Part shown: one piece after another, positions 7,805-16,545 of the stretch
How the letters are laid out: every line of letters begins with the position of its first letter
Position numbering within the stretch: position 1 is the first letter of the stretch
Source of the DNA: Candidatus Leptovillus gracilis
Lineage (GTDB): Bacteria; Chloroflexota; Anaerolineae; Promineifilales; Promineifilaceae
Direction of reading: 5' to 3'
NCBI GenBank assembly: GCA_016716065.1
Contig: JADJXA010000012.1
Span: 1-64,000, forward strand
DNA length: 64,000 nt
The notes under the pieces: generated by a model
What the model was told of the DNA's origin: nothing
The model's input: the letters and a program-made list of their open reading frames with translations, nothing else
The model's database searches: none
Made by a program: the position numbers and the translations under genes

Positions 7805-8162
7805 GGTGCGTAGTATGACAGAAAATGGGGGAGGTGACTATCGGCAAAAGTGCCTTTGTTAAGCCCACAATTCGGCGCAGTTGTGATCGCCGCAGGCAGT
7901 AAGCGCTTTTTGTGGCATGGGCAGCCAGCCGCCCACATCCAGCAGGCGGCTGGCTGTGGCGGGCGGCGCCACCTTTTTCACAATGCCCGCCCCATTAAAT
8001 TGGCGGCGTCTGCATCATCGCCTGGCGGGCGCGGCTGAGTCCGGACGTGTTGGTGGTGAGGTCGTAGAAGCTAAACGGCCGTTCCTTGACAGCTTGCCTG
8101 ACTCCGATTATGCTTCAACTGAAATTGAATTATTAGCCTGATGTTGATATGGAGCAAAAGAA
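7805..8162. other. Intergenic region between divergent genes, with a hairpin and a possible gene relic
   Basis: A perfect 12-bp inverted repeat, CAGCCAGCCGCC (7922-7933) with its complement at 7945-7956, is the clearest structure. On the minus strand at about 8010-8093 a codon-like stretch reads FYDLTTNTSGLSRARQAMM and then stops. It could be a decayed gene end, but I recognise no family. No promoter is obvious. Confidence 0.35.
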
Positions 8163-8543
8163 ATGCTGCCTGAAAACGAGATAGAGATTAACGAAATAAC
8201 GGCCGTTCTTAAAGCCCTGGCCGAACCCAACCGGATGCGCATATTTGCCGAGCTGATGCAGGGCGATTCCTGCAACTGCGAATTGCAAGAGCGGCTAGGA
8301 CTGGCCCCCAATTTGCTCTCGCACCATTTCCGCATTTTGGAGAATGCTGGTCTGGTACACTCACGGCGGGACAGGGTAGACGGCCGTTGGATTTACTACA
8401 GCGTAGACCGCCCTGCCGCCACCCGTTGGAGTACCTGGTTTGCTTATTTTCTCGACCCGGCGCGCATTCAGGAACACCCCGTCTGTGGCCCCGAAGGGCA
8501 GAACACAACACCCGATCAGGTAAGACTAACGGTGAGCTCCTGA
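8163..8543 (+). CDS. ArsR/SmtB-family transcriptional regulator
   Basis: This 126-residue winged-helix protein shows the ArsR pattern: LKALAEPNRMRIFAEL, then DSCNCELQERLGLAPNLLSHHFRIL, then a beta wing with DGRWIYYSVD. The Cys-Asn-Cys pair in the third helix region matches the Cys-x-Cys thiol sensor of ArsR proteins for As(III) or Sb(III), so a thiol-bound metalloid inducer is plausible. It stands alone: the next gene is on the other strand, and no arsenic-resistance gene is beside it. The start ATG at 8163 has the AT-rich leader ATGGAGCAAAAGAA upstream, with GGAG as the binding site. Confidence 0.85.
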   Translation: MLPENEIEINEITAVLKALAEPNRMRIFAELMQGDSCNCELQERLGLAPNLLSHHFRILENAGLVHSRRDRVDGRWIYYSVDRPAATRWSTWFAYFLDPARIQEHPVCGPEGQNTTPDQVRLTVSS

Positions 8544-8651
8544 CCCGGTTTTCAAATCAACTCCCGCTGCGAAAGCCATCCTGAGATTGACCAATGCCAC
8601 CGGAAAACGGGATACGGACTTCGGTTTACGGCCGTTAGCGCCTGGATGACG

Positions 8652-9314
8652 CTACTCCATCAACCCTTTGGCCAACGCAAAACGCACCAACGCCGCCCGG
8701 CTGCGCAGGCCCAGCTTTTCCATGCCTCGCGCCCGATACGTATCTACTGTTTTGGCGCTGACCGAAAGCTGATCAGCGATCTCTTTGCTGGTATGACCCA
8801 GGGCCACCAGTTGGAGTACCTCTTGCTCACGTTCGCTCAGCGTGGACCACTGGTCGGCTTCATCACTCCTTGCCGAATTGTCCCTCTCTGGAGTGATGTC
8901 TTCCAACAGCACCCTGGTCATGGAAGGATGCACATACATATCACCGCGCATGATAGCCTGGATGGCAGCAATCAACTCCATATCGGCCGCTTTTTTGAGG
9001 ACGTAACCGACAGCGCCCCCCTTCAATGCCCGGCGCAGGTAGCCTTCGTCCTGGTGCATGGTCAGAATAAGGACGCGGGCGGCAGGTACGCGCTGGCGCA
9101 GCAGTGGCAGCGCCTCTAATCCACCCAGGCGTGGCATGGTCAGGTCAAGCAAAATCACGTCTGGCTGCGCTGCTTCCGCCAGTGTGAGTAACTCCGCGCC
9201 ATCGGCGGCTTCACCAACGACGGTCATGTCGCTGCGGGCGTTGAGCAAGGCAGCCAACCCGGTTCGCAGGACAGCGTGGTCATCGGCCAGGAGAATGCGG
9301 ATGGGTGTCGTCAT
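8652..9314 (-). CDS. NarL/FixJ-type response regulator
   Basis: This 220-residue protein has a receiver domain (residues 4-120) with acidic residues at ADDH, the phosphoacceptor Asp in VILLDLTMPRLGG near residue 56, Thr in ILTMHQ and the conserved Lys in VLKKA. A LuxR-type helix-turn-helix follows at about 155-215 (LSEREQEVLQLVALGHTSKE). The gene overlaps the upstream kinase stop by four bases (ATGA), so they are one translational unit. The kinase, the PhnD-like receptor and the nearby molybdoenzyme suggest that it activates the respiratory operon, in the way TtrR activates ttrBCA. That is an inference. Confidence 0.9.
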   Translation of the reverse strand: MTTPIRILLADDHAVLRTGLAALLNARSDMTVVGEAADGAELLTLAEAAQPDVILLDLTMPRLGGLEALPLLRQRVPAARVLILTMHQDEGYLRRALKGGAVGYVLKKAADMELIAAIQAIMRGDMYVHPSMTRVLLEDITPERDNSARSDEADQWSTLSEREQEVLQLVALGHTSKEIADQLSVSAKTVDTYRARGMEKLGLRSRAALVRFALAKGLME

Positions 9315-10747
9315 AGGGGAACCTCGATGAAGATGCTGGTTCCCTGCCCTGGCTCAGATTCAATGGTGAGAGTTCCGTTGAGTAGCTCGGCCCGTTCGCG
9401 CATCCCGTAAAGCCCCAGGCGGCCGCTGCCGTTCACCGCCGCCGGGTCAAAACCCACACCGTCATCTTCGACAATGGCGCGAAGACGGCCGCCGCGCTGC
9501 TCTAATAAAACGCTGGCTGTTGTGGCCTGGGCATGGCGGGCAATGTTGGTCAGGCTTTCCTGGATGATGCGGTAGACGGCCGTTTCCACCCCTTGCGGCA
9601 GCCGCTCGGCCAACCCCATCACTTCCAGGTCCACTTCTAGCGGATAACGCGCCTGGTAATCGCGCACATAACGGCGCAGCGCCGCCGCCAGGCCTAGATC
9701 ATCCAGCACGCTGGGGCGCAGTTCCAGCGCCAGGTTATGCACGTTGTCCAGCGTCTGCGCCAGCAGCGTCCGCACGCCATCAAGCTGCTCGCGGGTCTCC
9801 GGCAGCGGGCACTGCTGGTTAACCATCTGCAAATGGACCATCAACGATGTAAGCGATTGGCCCGTCTCATCGTGCAGCTCGCGGGCGATGCGGCGGCGCT
9901 CTTCTTCCTGAGCGGCGATCACTTTCTCTAGCAGTTGACTGCGCAGTTGGTCCCGTTCTGCCCGTTCTTGCTCAGCGCGGGATAAATCGGCGGTCATGGC
10001 GTTAAACGCTTCCGTCAATTCGCCAATCTCATCGCCTGCCCAGGGCTGGATGGTCTGCTGGAAGTCCCCCTGCCCCACGGCCTCGGCGGCCCGTTTCAGG
10101 GCCAGGATGGGGCGCGTTACCAGCCAGGTGAGCCAGGTGGCGGCGGCGATGCCCACAGCCGAAACCATCACTGTCGTCAGCAGCATTTGCCCAGTCAGGG
10201 CGTCCATCGTCATCCTCATGCTCTCTTCAGACAGCCCAATACGGGCAACACCCGCTTTGCCATCAAAAATGGGTACGGCCGTGTCCCACACAAGTCCCTC
10301 ATCTGTCTCTAGCAGCGCCGTGCGATGATGGTCGGCGCTCTGAACCGGGTTTGCCGCCAGCAGATCAGATGGGAAGCCAGGGCCAAAGGTATGGGCCAGG
10401 ATGGTCCCGTCGTTAGCGGCGACAAAAGCATAACGCACGTCGGGATTGTTTACCTGGGTTTCGATGAGCAGTTGATGCAAGGCAAACAGGTCATTGATCA
10501 GGATCATATCCGTGGCGCGGGCAGCCACATCGCGGGCGACAGAGATGCTCTGATCTTGCAGCCGCTGCTCCAGCGCCTGCCGCAGGACGCCGCGCACTTG
10601 TAAGGTGATGCCGACGCCTAACAGCAGGACCAGGGCCAACACGATGCCCATGATTTTGGTGCGCACGCTAAAGGAGCCGGCAAAACGCCAGAAGCGGGCG
10701 AAGACGACTGAATTTTGAATTGTGAATTGTAAATGGTGAATGACCAT
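9311..10747 (-). CDS. NarX/DegS-type sensor histidine kinase with HAMP domain
   Basis: This 478-residue kinase has a transmembrane segment near residues 32-50, an extracytoplasmic sensor region of about 120 residues, a second TM near 180-205, a HAMP linker, a HisKA_3 dimerisation domain with the phosphoacceptor His in RRRIARELHDETGQ, and a HATPase domain with N (ESLTNIARHA) and G (VEDDGVGFD) boxes. This is the class that pairs with NarL-type regulators, matching the next gene. The first residues derive from an intergenic GAATTGTGAATTG repeat, so the true start may be later, for example the GTG at 10666. A PhnD-like binding protein is encoded just upstream. Confidence 0.88.
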   Translation of the reverse strand: MVIHHLQFTIQNSVVFARFWRFAGSFSVRTKIMGIVLALVLLLGVGITLQVRGVLRQALEQRLQDQSISVARDVAARATDMILINDLFALHQLLIETQVNNPDVRYAFVAANDGTILAHTFGPGFPSDLLAANPVQSADHHRTALLETDEGLVWDTAVPIFDGKAGVARIGLSEESMRMTMDALTGQMLLTTVMVSAVGIAAATWLTWLVTRPILALKRAAEAVGQGDFQQTIQPWAGDEIGELTEAFNAMTADLSRAEQERAERDQLRSQLLEKVIAAQEEERRRIARELHDETGQSLTSLMVHLQMVNQQCPLPETREQLDGVRTLLAQTLDNVHNLALELRPSVLDDLGLAAALRRYVRDYQARYPLEVDLEVMGLAERLPQGVETAVYRIIQESLTNIARHAQATTASVLLEQRGGRLRAIVEDDGVGFDPAAVNGSGRLGLYGMRERAELLNGTLTIESEPGQGTSIFIEVPL

Positions 10748-10764
10748 CGTTTCACAGATTGCGG

Positions 10765-11691
10765 TTAACGGTTAACGGCCGTTTCCAACTCCCGTACCGA
10801 CTCATAAACAGCATCCTCAATCAACACAAAGCCATCCATCCCGGCCACCTGCAGGGCGGCGCGGCCAGCGGGCGTGTTACGCATATTTAGCAGCACCGAT
10901 TGTATCTCGGCCACCAACTGCGGCCGCGCTGTGGGGCCAGTGACGACAGGCGGAATGCCAAAAGGGGGCGATTGGTGGATGACGCGGGTTTTTTCGGCCA
11001 GGTCCGGCTCGCGTTCAATGGCGAAGGCGTAGACCAGGCTGTCTACGGCCGCGCCATCGGCTACGTGGTTGGCGACAGCACGAATGGCATCGTCGTGGCT
11101 GTAGGTGTAGAAGGTGCGGCCGAAGAAACTCTCCGGTGTCTCGCCCATCTGCTGCACCAGAGCGATAGGGTAATTACGGCCGCTGGTGGAGATGGGATCG
11201 GTGAAGGCGAAGACCATACCGCGCAGGTCAGCCATGCTTGCGGCCGGGCTGTCCGTGGGCACAATCAGCAGCGAATGGTAGATGGTATCCCCCATCACCT
11301 GTGGCGCGGCCAATAGCTGCATGTCGAACTCCCGCTCGCCCACCACGTAGGCGCTGGTACAGACAAAAGCCACGTCTACGTCACCGCTTTCGATCAGGTC
11401 GTTGACCTCGCCATAAGTACGCCGCTGCACCAATTCGATGGGGCGGTCTAATTCGGCCTGGAGGTAATCGAGCAGGGGGCCATAGCTGTCTACCGTGCCT
11501 TTGGGGGAGACAATAGCCGCGACGGCAACACGCAGGGGGGTAACGGCCGTTGCCGATACCTTCGGCAGCGGCTCTAATTCCGACAGCTTAACCGACGCCG
11601 CAGCTTGCGGCGCGGCACAGCCCGCGAAAAGGAATAGGGCAAGGAGGAGAAAGTAGCGCATGAGAAGTGTGAAGTTTGAATTGCGCTTCAT
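10765..11691 (-). CDS. PhnD-like periplasmic binding lipoprotein, probable receptor for the adjacent kinase
   Basis: This protein of about 308 residues has a lipoprotein signal (LFLFAGC-A) and a PhnD/type-2 periplasmic binding fold: LRVAVAAIVSPKGTVDSYGPL, then VDVAFVCTSAYVVGE, then ADLRGMVFAFTDPISTSGRNYP. Such domains bind oxyanions such as phosphonate, phosphite, arsenite or tetrathionate, and in TtrS a similar domain is fused to the kinase. No permease or ATPase for import is adjacent; a histidine kinase follows 17 bases on. I therefore read it as a sensory receptor rather than a transporter component. The start may be the ATG at 11691 or 11661; the upstream bases are an ATTCAC repeat without a good ribosome site. 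Confidence 0.8.
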   Translation of the reverse strand: MKRNSNFTLLMRYFLLLALFLFAGCAAPQAAASVKLSELEPLPKVSATAVTPLRVAVAAIVSPKGTVDSYGPLLDYLQAELDRPIELVQRRTYGEVNDLIESGDVDVAFVCTSAYVVGEREFDMQLLAAPQVMGDTIYHSLLIVPTDSPAASMADLRGMVFAFTDPISTSGRNYPIALVQQMGETPESFFGRTFYTYSHDDAIRAVANHVADGAAVDSLVYAFAIEREPDLAEKTRVIHQSPPFGIPPVVTGPTARPQLVAEIQSVLLNMRNTPAGRAALQVAGMDGFVLIEDAVYESVRELETAVNR

Positions 11692-11711
11692 TCACAATTC
11701 ACAACTCATAA

Positions 11712-12023
11712 TTAACCATTCAACAGGTCATTGACCCAGGTGTAGGCGGCGATGGTGTTGGGCATACCCAATGTGGTGACGGCCAGGGTGACGACGTGTT
11801 TAATTTCGGCGGGGCTGATGCCGGCTTCCAGGGCGCGGCGGGTGTGGGCGTGGACGGCGCCTTCGTGCCCCAGACCAATGGCCAGGGCCAGTTTAACGAG
11901 CTGACGGGTTTTGTCGTCCAGGGGGCCATTGTCGTGGCTGGCGGCGGCCAGTTGTTCGTAGGCGGCGGCGATAGCCGGGAATTCGGTCATAAATTGGTTG
12001 TGGGCTTTCGGTTTGTCGGTCAT
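11712..12023 (-). CDS. Carboxymuconolactone decarboxylase/AhpD-like protein without the CxxC pair
   Basis: This 103-residue helical protein begins at the ATG at 12023, which has AAGGAAG seven bases upstream; the frame continues to 12077 but without a binding site. It shows the AhpD-fold helices: DDKTRQLVKLALAIGLGHEG, then HTRRALEAGISPAEIKHVV, then MPNTIAAY. Where AhpD peroxidases have Cys-x-x-Cys before the conserved His, this one reads EGAVHAH, so it has no dithiol and cannot be a disulfide reductase of that type. The remaining His and Glu could act in another reaction. It lies between the respiratory genes and the sensor genes. Confidence 0.82.
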   Translation of the reverse strand: MTDKPKAHNQFMTEFPAIAAAYEQLAAASHDNGPLDDKTRQLVKLALAIGLGHEGAVHAHTRRALEAGISPAEIKHVVTLAVTTLGMPNTIAAYTWVNDLLNG

Positions 12024-12040
12024 AGTGGGCTTCCTTTTGT

Positions 12041-12262
12041 TCAGTTGGCGACATATTGCGCCCTTAACCTGGCCCACAACAGGAACAACTCCATTTCTCC
12101 ATCATCATTCCCTCGCGTAATACCCAGGCGGGATGCACGGCGTCTGATGGCGTTGAGTTGTCGCCAATTTTCGGTGACGGAGTATGATTGGAGTTCCTGT
12201 TGTTCTATTTCAGCGACAGCAGCCCATCGCTGAGTATATGCTTTTGCTTCAGATGCGTCCAT
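12041..12262 (-). CDS. Small hypothetical protein, 73 residues
   Basis: The frame from the ATG at 12262 encodes a soluble, charged, helix-rich protein that opens MDASEAKAYTQRWAAVAEIE and ends in an aromatic/Arg-rich helix (LFLLWARLRAQY). It fits neatly between the FmdE-like gene and the AhpD-like gene on the same strand without overlap. Codon use looks like its neighbours. I do not recognise the family. It resembles small orphan proteins of this size that are common in Chloroflexota and cyanobacteria, but that is an impression only. Confidence 0.55.
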   Translation of the reverse strand: MDASEAKAYTQRWAAVAEIEQQELQSYSVTENWRQLNAIRRRASRLGITRGNDDGEMELFLLWARLRAQYVAN

Positions 12263-12310
12263 GCGCCAAGTATAGCATAAGATGGGAGGCGGTCGGCAGA
12301 GGGATGCCCG

Positions 12311-12937
12311 TTACCTGCCACCTTCCCGCTGCACCATCACCCCATCTACTGCAAACAGCAGCGCTTCCGGCGTGTAGTAAGCCGGGCCAGCACAGGCCGC
12401 GCAATACGGCCGTCCCTCCCGCACCACCTCCCGTTCATTGATGATCTCTTCGCCGCAGCCGGCGCAGTTCACCCGCACCCCGGCCCGGCTGATGATTTGA
12501 CCGACCGGCGTACTCAGGCGCACGGGCTGGATGGTCAACAATTCGTCATCGGGCATGTGCTGGTAGCCGATGAGTTGGGCATAGTAATGCTTTTTCTCGT
12601 CGGGAGCATACTGGTAGGCTCGTTGTCGGATTTGGGGTTGAGGGGAGAGGCGCACGGCCGTTTCCGTTTTCACATCCACAAAGGTGGCCCCAATCTTGCC
12701 ATAATCGGCCAGTCGCAAAGTGCGGTGGCCCATGGTGCAGCCCGTCGCTGCCGCTACGCCATCGGCAAAGCAGCCATCCGTCTCCACGATAATCAGCAGC
12801 CGCTTATCGCTGCGCGGCACGTCCAGTCCCAGGGAGGCCGTGCCTGCCAGCCCGATGCGCGCCCCCAACACCTGGCGCGGGCACAAATGCTGATGCTGCG
12901 CCGAGGAAACCCCCAGAATAGCTTGTAAGTCTGGCAT
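12311..12937 (-). CDS. FmdE-family protein with a C-terminal zinc ribbon
   Basis: This protein of about 208 residues has the FmdE core: HQHLCPRQVLGARIG near residues 16-30, then ETDGCFADGVAAATGCTMGH, then LADYGKIGATF, and a C-terminal ribbon with CAGC and CAAC. FmdE domains occur beside molybdenum or tungsten enzymes and are thought to act in cofactor or redox steps, but the reaction is not established. Here the gene starts within the tatA stop (TGATG overlap) and lies behind the molybdopterin oxidoreductase operon, supporting a role in maturation of that enzyme. The conserved His/Cys cluster could bind metal. Confidence 0.85.
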   Translation of the reverse strand: MPDLQAILGVSSAQHQHLCPRQVLGARIGLAGTASLGLDVPRSDKRLLIIVETDGCFADGVAAATGCTMGHRTLRLADYGKIGATFVDVKTETAVRLSPQPQIRQRAYQYAPDEKKHYYAQLIGYQHMPDDELLTIQPVRLSTPVGQIISRAGVRVNCAGCGEEIINEREVVREGRPYCAACAGPAYYTPEALLFAVDGVMVQREGGR

Positions 12938-13107
12938 CACTCAGTCTGTTCCCGAACCTCAGATTCGGCCGTTTGTAAACCTTGTTTGAAGGCGCGAATC
13001 CCTGCGCCTAATTCATGGCCTATCTTGCCGATGCGGCCTACGCCAAACAGCAGCACAACCACCACCAAAATAATGAGCAGTTCTGTCGTTCCCAATGGGC
13101 CTATCAT
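12937..13107 (-). CDS. tatA: Sec-independent translocase protein TatA/TatE
   Basis: A 56-residue protein begins at the ATG at 13107 behind AAGGAGTGAAGGC. It has one transmembrane helix (residues 8-22, TELLIILVVVVLLFG), the conserved hinge after it (FGVGRIGKIGHELGAGI) and a charged amphipathic tail ending in acidic residues. The Phe-Gly turn and the following amphipathic helix are the TatA hallmark. The gene sits between the molybdopterin oxidoreductase, which has a twin-arginine signal, and the FmdE-like gene, so it is probably a dedicated pore subunit for this exported enzyme. TatC is not in the window. Confidence 0.88.
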   Translation of the reverse strand: MIGPLGTTELLIILVVVVLLFGVGRIGKIGHELGAGIRAFKQGLQTAESEVREQTE

Positions 13108-13134
13108 GCCTTCACTCCTTTACGGCCGTGTTTC

Positions 13135-13172
13135 GTAAACCGTAATCGGATTACGGTTTACGGAACACGGTT
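13135..13172. repeat. Palindromic copy of the CGTAATCCG-type intergenic repeat
   Basis: CGTAAACCGTAATC (13135 on) is followed directly by its inverse GATTACGGTTTACG and then GGAACACGG, giving a 14-bp stem with almost no loop. It lies between the oxidoreductase stop and tatA. Confidence 0.6.
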
Positions 13173-13178
13173 CATGGC

Positions 13179-16100
13179 CTACGCCTTTATTACCTTCACT
13201 TTTGTATCATAAAACACGGCGCTGCCACCGGCCAGGTCTTGCAGCGTCACGTTGCCCAGGTGCGGGTCTACGCGCATGGCCGCGTTGGCGTGAATGCCCG
13301 TGCCGCGCCGCTCATCCCCGGCAATTTTTGTGCCGTTGATGCTGATTTCTCGCGCGCCGCTGGCCCAGTGGCCAAACCCCAGAGCAAAGGAGACCACACC
13401 CGGACGCATCCCCTGTGTCACCTTCAGCTTGCTCACCATCGGCTTCTGCGTGCCATCCTGCAAATCCCAGACACCATCAGGGTTGCTGGCAGAGACGATT
13501 TTTACCAGATCACCATCTTTCAGCCCCAGACTGGCAGCATCGCTGGCGTTCATCAACACCGGGTTCTCCGGCAGCACGGCAAGCAGCCAGTAGTTGCTCA
13601 TCGTGCGCGCCTTGGTCATCGTAATCTCCTTGTGGGTGATGAGCGTCAGGTCGTAGCCCGCGTCCTCGATCTTTTCGCCCAGGGAGGAGAGGCCGGGCGG
13701 CAGGTAGACGGCATAGCCAGCGAATGGCTTCCCGGTCATGGTGTTGATGCTGGTGGCCGTCTTTTCCTGGTACAGGTTGAGCTGCTTGCCGTAGGCGTTG
13801 CTCACCAGCACGTTCATCGCGCCGGTGGTGGGGTCGCTTTTGTACGCTTTGGCGTGGGCCTGGTAACGTCCACCCCGGTTCATTACGTACACCACTTTGC
13901 GCCACAAGCTGTCATCGCCGCCCACTGCTTCTTTCCAGGTGGCCTCATCATAGACCGATTTGGGCAGATGGCGGCGCGCCTCGCGGAAGAGGCGCAGTTC
14001 TTCGTCGTCGGCTTCCGGCACGGTGTCGCTGGCGTCTTCTTTTTCGCCAAAGGCGATGTTGGCGACCTGCTTCAGGTAGAGGTGTTCCGGGCGGGTGAAG
14101 GGCACGCCTTCGCCCAACCCATCGGGGCCAAAACCGGGCAGGGCCAGCTTTTCGGCAATTGCCATCATCATCGCCTCGGCGCTCATGGGGAGTTCTTCGC
14201 CGAAGACGGTGACGGTGGGCCAGCCGGGGATGGAGATGGCCGGGTTGCGCACGTTCTCCACTTTCCAGGGCACGGAGGGATGCGTGCCGTGCAGTTCCCA
14301 CCGCTCCAGGTAGGAGAGATCGGGGAAGATGTAGTCGGCGTAGGTGGAGGTTTCGCCCACCAGAATGTCGCTGGTGATGATGAGCGGGATTTTGTTTGGG
14401 TCGGCCAGGGTTTCGATGACTTTGTGGGCGGCGGGCAGCGCGTAGTTGATGGCGCTCATGTAGAACATGGCGATCTTCACCTGGTAGGGGTACATGCTGT
14501 CCATGGAAGCCACATCTTCCTGGTAGAGATCGGTCGCCAGGGGGAACCACGGCCGTTGCGCCGGATATTCCCCAAACAAGGTAGACTTTTCATACGTGGT
14601 CGTCGTGCGCAGGAGGTCTATGCCAAACTTGCTGTTCTTGCCGTTGATCATCTTGCCCAGATCAAACGGCCCTTTGGCCTTCGCGCCGGTGTAATCGTAG
14701 GTTGTGCCTTTGATCATACCGCCAACGTGGTCCACATTGCCGATGAGGCAGTTGAGCGTGTACCAGGCCATGACGTTGTAGAAGCCGTTGGTGTGCTGGC
14801 TGACGCCGCGATGCAGGTCGGCGCAGGCGCGGGTGCCGTGGCTGGTGAATTCGCGGGCCAGAATCACTACATCTTGCTCGCTGATGCCAGCAATCTCAGC
14901 CCATTCAGCGATGGTGCGCGAGGTGGCTTCTTCGTAGATGATTTGCAGGCCGCTCTTGACGGCGACGCCGTTGAGGGTGGCATCTACAAAGGGATCGCCA
15001 TAGGCGGGCGCTTCCGTGCTGTTGGGGTCGAAGAGGACCGGCTCGCCATCGGCCAGGACGACGAAGGGGTCGAAGGTGTAATCCACGCCATCGGGGTCGG
15101 TGTAGATGGTGACTTCTTTGCCCTCATCGTTGGTTTCGGTGCGGGTGGCGGTCAGTTCCAGGTCGGCGCCGCGCAAGAATTTGCCGGGCTGCCCGTCTTT
15201 GATTTTCACCAGCCAGGGGCCGGTGGTCCAGGTGGCTTCGCCGTTGGCATTGGCAGCGGCTTTGTTGGCGTTGCTGATGAAGGGGAGGTTGTAACGGCCG
15301 TTATCCACCACCCACCGGATCATCGCCAACGCCAGCGCCGCATCCTCACCCGGCTTAATCGGAACCCACCGCCACGCTTTGGAGGCGGCCTTGCTAAAGC
15401 GCGGGTTTACCACCGCATACCGCTTACCCTGAATTAACCCTTCGGTCATTTTGGGCACACGCTGCGGCGGGCCATAGTTGGCCTCGAACATGTTCGCGCC
15501 GACGTAGATAACAAAGTCGCTGTTGGCTGTATCAGTTTGCCAGTAAAACTTGGAGCCGCCGCTGAATTTGCTGCCGTCCCACTGCTCGCTCATCGCCTTG
15601 CCGGTGAAGTAGAGCGACCCCTGGCAGACGGTGGTATGGCCGTTGGCGTTGATCGAGCCGAAGCTGTCACCGACGAAGCGCTTGAAAAGGTCGCCACGGC
15701 CGTTCTTCAGCCGCCCCCAAATAAAGGCGAACTGATTATTCTTGGGTCCCAAATCGGGATGGTCGGGGTCTATCATCGCATCCAGGTTGTCGGCAAAAGT
15801 TGTCTTAAACTCGGTCACCAGGTCTTGTTTTTTGGCAGCGTCTTTCTCGCCCCAAATCTTGGCCACCGCGTCGGCCATCTGCTTGGCGACAGCCGAATCG
15901 CTGAGGGCGTAAAGGTCTTTGAAGCCGTCCACATGCCCTTCACCAAACAGGTCGCCGCCATTGACCACTTCCTCAATCGCTTTGTCAAAAGCGATGGTCT
16001 CCCACTGCCCTTCGCCGCGTTTTGTGCCCGGTTTGCGCTTGAGGACGCTGACAATGCGGTAGGGGTCGTAGGCTGATTGCAAGCCCGACTGCCCTTTGGG

Positions 16101-16466
16101 GCACAGTCCCCCTTCCACGCCGCCCATTTCGCTGACGGGCGTTTCGTAGGGCAGATGAGGCCACAGCGTCCACGGGCTGTACGGGTTGCCGTCAATTTTG
16201 GCGGCCACGCCATCCAGCAGCTTCACCTTAATGCCGCAGCCGGTGTTGCATTGCAGGCAGACGGTGTAAATCTGGTTGGCCGGATCGTGCAGGGCGATGG
16301 TATCCGCCCCTTCGGTCTGGGCCAGCAGCCGGGCGAAACCGCCCATACCACCGAGAATGGCCGCCGCGCCGCCGGTAGCCGCCGACATTTTTAGAAAATC
16401 GCGCCGCGACAGACCGCAGGCGTTGGGTTGTTCGGGTTGTTGCTTGTTTCCGTTTTGTTTCATCAT
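13179..16466 (-). CDS. Molybdopterin oxidoreductase catalytic subunit, tetrathionate/polysulfide reductase type
   Basis: This 1095-residue protein has a twin-arginine signal (SRRDFLKMSA), a [4Fe-4S] motif CLQCNTGCG near residues 74-82 with a later Cys in GLCPKGQ, and the long molybdopterin-binding domains. HTTVCQGSLY near residue 275 offers a Cys as likely molybdenum ligand. Segments such as EGGLCPKGQSGLQSAYDPYR and GGDLFGEGHVDG recall TtrA and related selenate or tetrathionate reductases. It should act outside the membrane, reduced through the FeS and NrfD subunits encoded just upstream. Tandem ATG codons at 16466 and 16463 follow AAGGTG. The natural substrate (tetrathionate, polysulfide, selenate or arsenate) cannot be fixed from sequence alone. 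Confidence 0.85.
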   Translation of the reverse strand: MMKQNGNKQQPEQPNACGLSRRDFLKMSAATGGAAAILGGMGGFARLLAQTEGADTIALHDPANQIYTVCLQCNTGCGIKVKLLDGVAAKIDGNPYSPWTLWPHLPYETPVSEMGGVEGGLCPKGQSGLQSAYDPYRIVSVLKRKPGTKRGEGQWETIAFDKAIEEVVNGGDLFGEGHVDGFKDLYALSDSAVAKQMADAVAKIWGEKDAAKKQDLVTEFKTTFADNLDAMIDPDHPDLGPKNNQFAFIWGRLKNGRGDLFKRFVGDSFGSINANGHTTVCQGSLYFTGKAMSEQWDGSKFSGGSKFYWQTDTANSDFVIYVGANMFEANYGPPQRVPKMTEGLIQGKRYAVVNPRFSKAASKAWRWVPIKPGEDAALALAMIRWVVDNGRYNLPFISNANKAAANANGEATWTTGPWLVKIKDGQPGKFLRGADLELTATRTETNDEGKEVTIYTDPDGVDYTFDPFVVLADGEPVLFDPNSTEAPAYGDPFVDATLNGVAVKSGLQIIYEEATSRTIAEWAEIAGISEQDVVILAREFTSHGTRACADLHRGVSQHTNGFYNVMAWYTLNCLIGNVDHVGGMIKGTTYDYTGAKAKGPFDLGKMINGKNSKFGIDLLRTTTTYEKSTLFGEYPAQRPWFPLATDLYQEDVASMDSMYPYQVKIAMFYMSAINYALPAAHKVIETLADPNKIPLIITSDILVGETSTYADYIFPDLSYLERWELHGTHPSVPWKVENVRNPAISIPGWPTVTVFGEELPMSAEAMMMAIAEKLALPGFGPDGLGEGVPFTRPEHLYLKQVANIAFGEKEDASDTVPEADDEELRLFREARRHLPKSVYDEATWKEAVGGDDSLWRKVVYVMNRGGRYQAHAKAYKSDPTTGAMNVLVSNAYGKQLNLYQEKTATSINTMTGKPFAGYAVYLPPGLSSLGEKIEDAGYDLTLITHKEITMTKARTMSNYWLLAVLPENPVLMNASDAASLGLKDGDLVKIVSASNPDGVWDLQDGTQKPMVSKLKVTQGMRPGVVSFALGFGHWASGAREISINGTKIAGDERRGTGIHANAAMRVDPHLGNVTLQDLAGGSAVFYDTKVKVIKA

Positions 16467-16485
16467 AGCACCTTATTGAAATTAT

Positions 16486-16545
16486 GAATTATGAAGGATG
16501 AATTATGAAGCAAGAGGATTCTGCTCAATTCATCATTCATAATTC
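16486..16545 (-). repeat. Inverted repeat between the NrfD and catalytic-subunit genes
   Basis: Nineteen-base arms (16486-16504 and 16527-16545) pair with one mismatch around a 22-base loop; the arms consist of the words ATTATGAA and GGATGAATT. The hairpin begins at the NrfD stop codon and could set the ratio of the two subunits or act as a processing site. Similar ATTCAC/ATTATG words occur near 10710-10745 and 11680-11715. Confidence 0.6.

Noticed and set aside
7862..7985. LLDVGG-like minus-strand stretch suggesting a methyltransferase
   Set aside because: The motif falls in a perfect inverted repeat (7922-7956) and the frame is broken, so the likeness may be accidental.
13239..15437. 732-codon plus-strand frame opposite the molybdoenzyme gene
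   Set aside because: GC-rich genes produce long antisense frames; this one lacks motifs, while the minus strand gives a full oxidoreductase.
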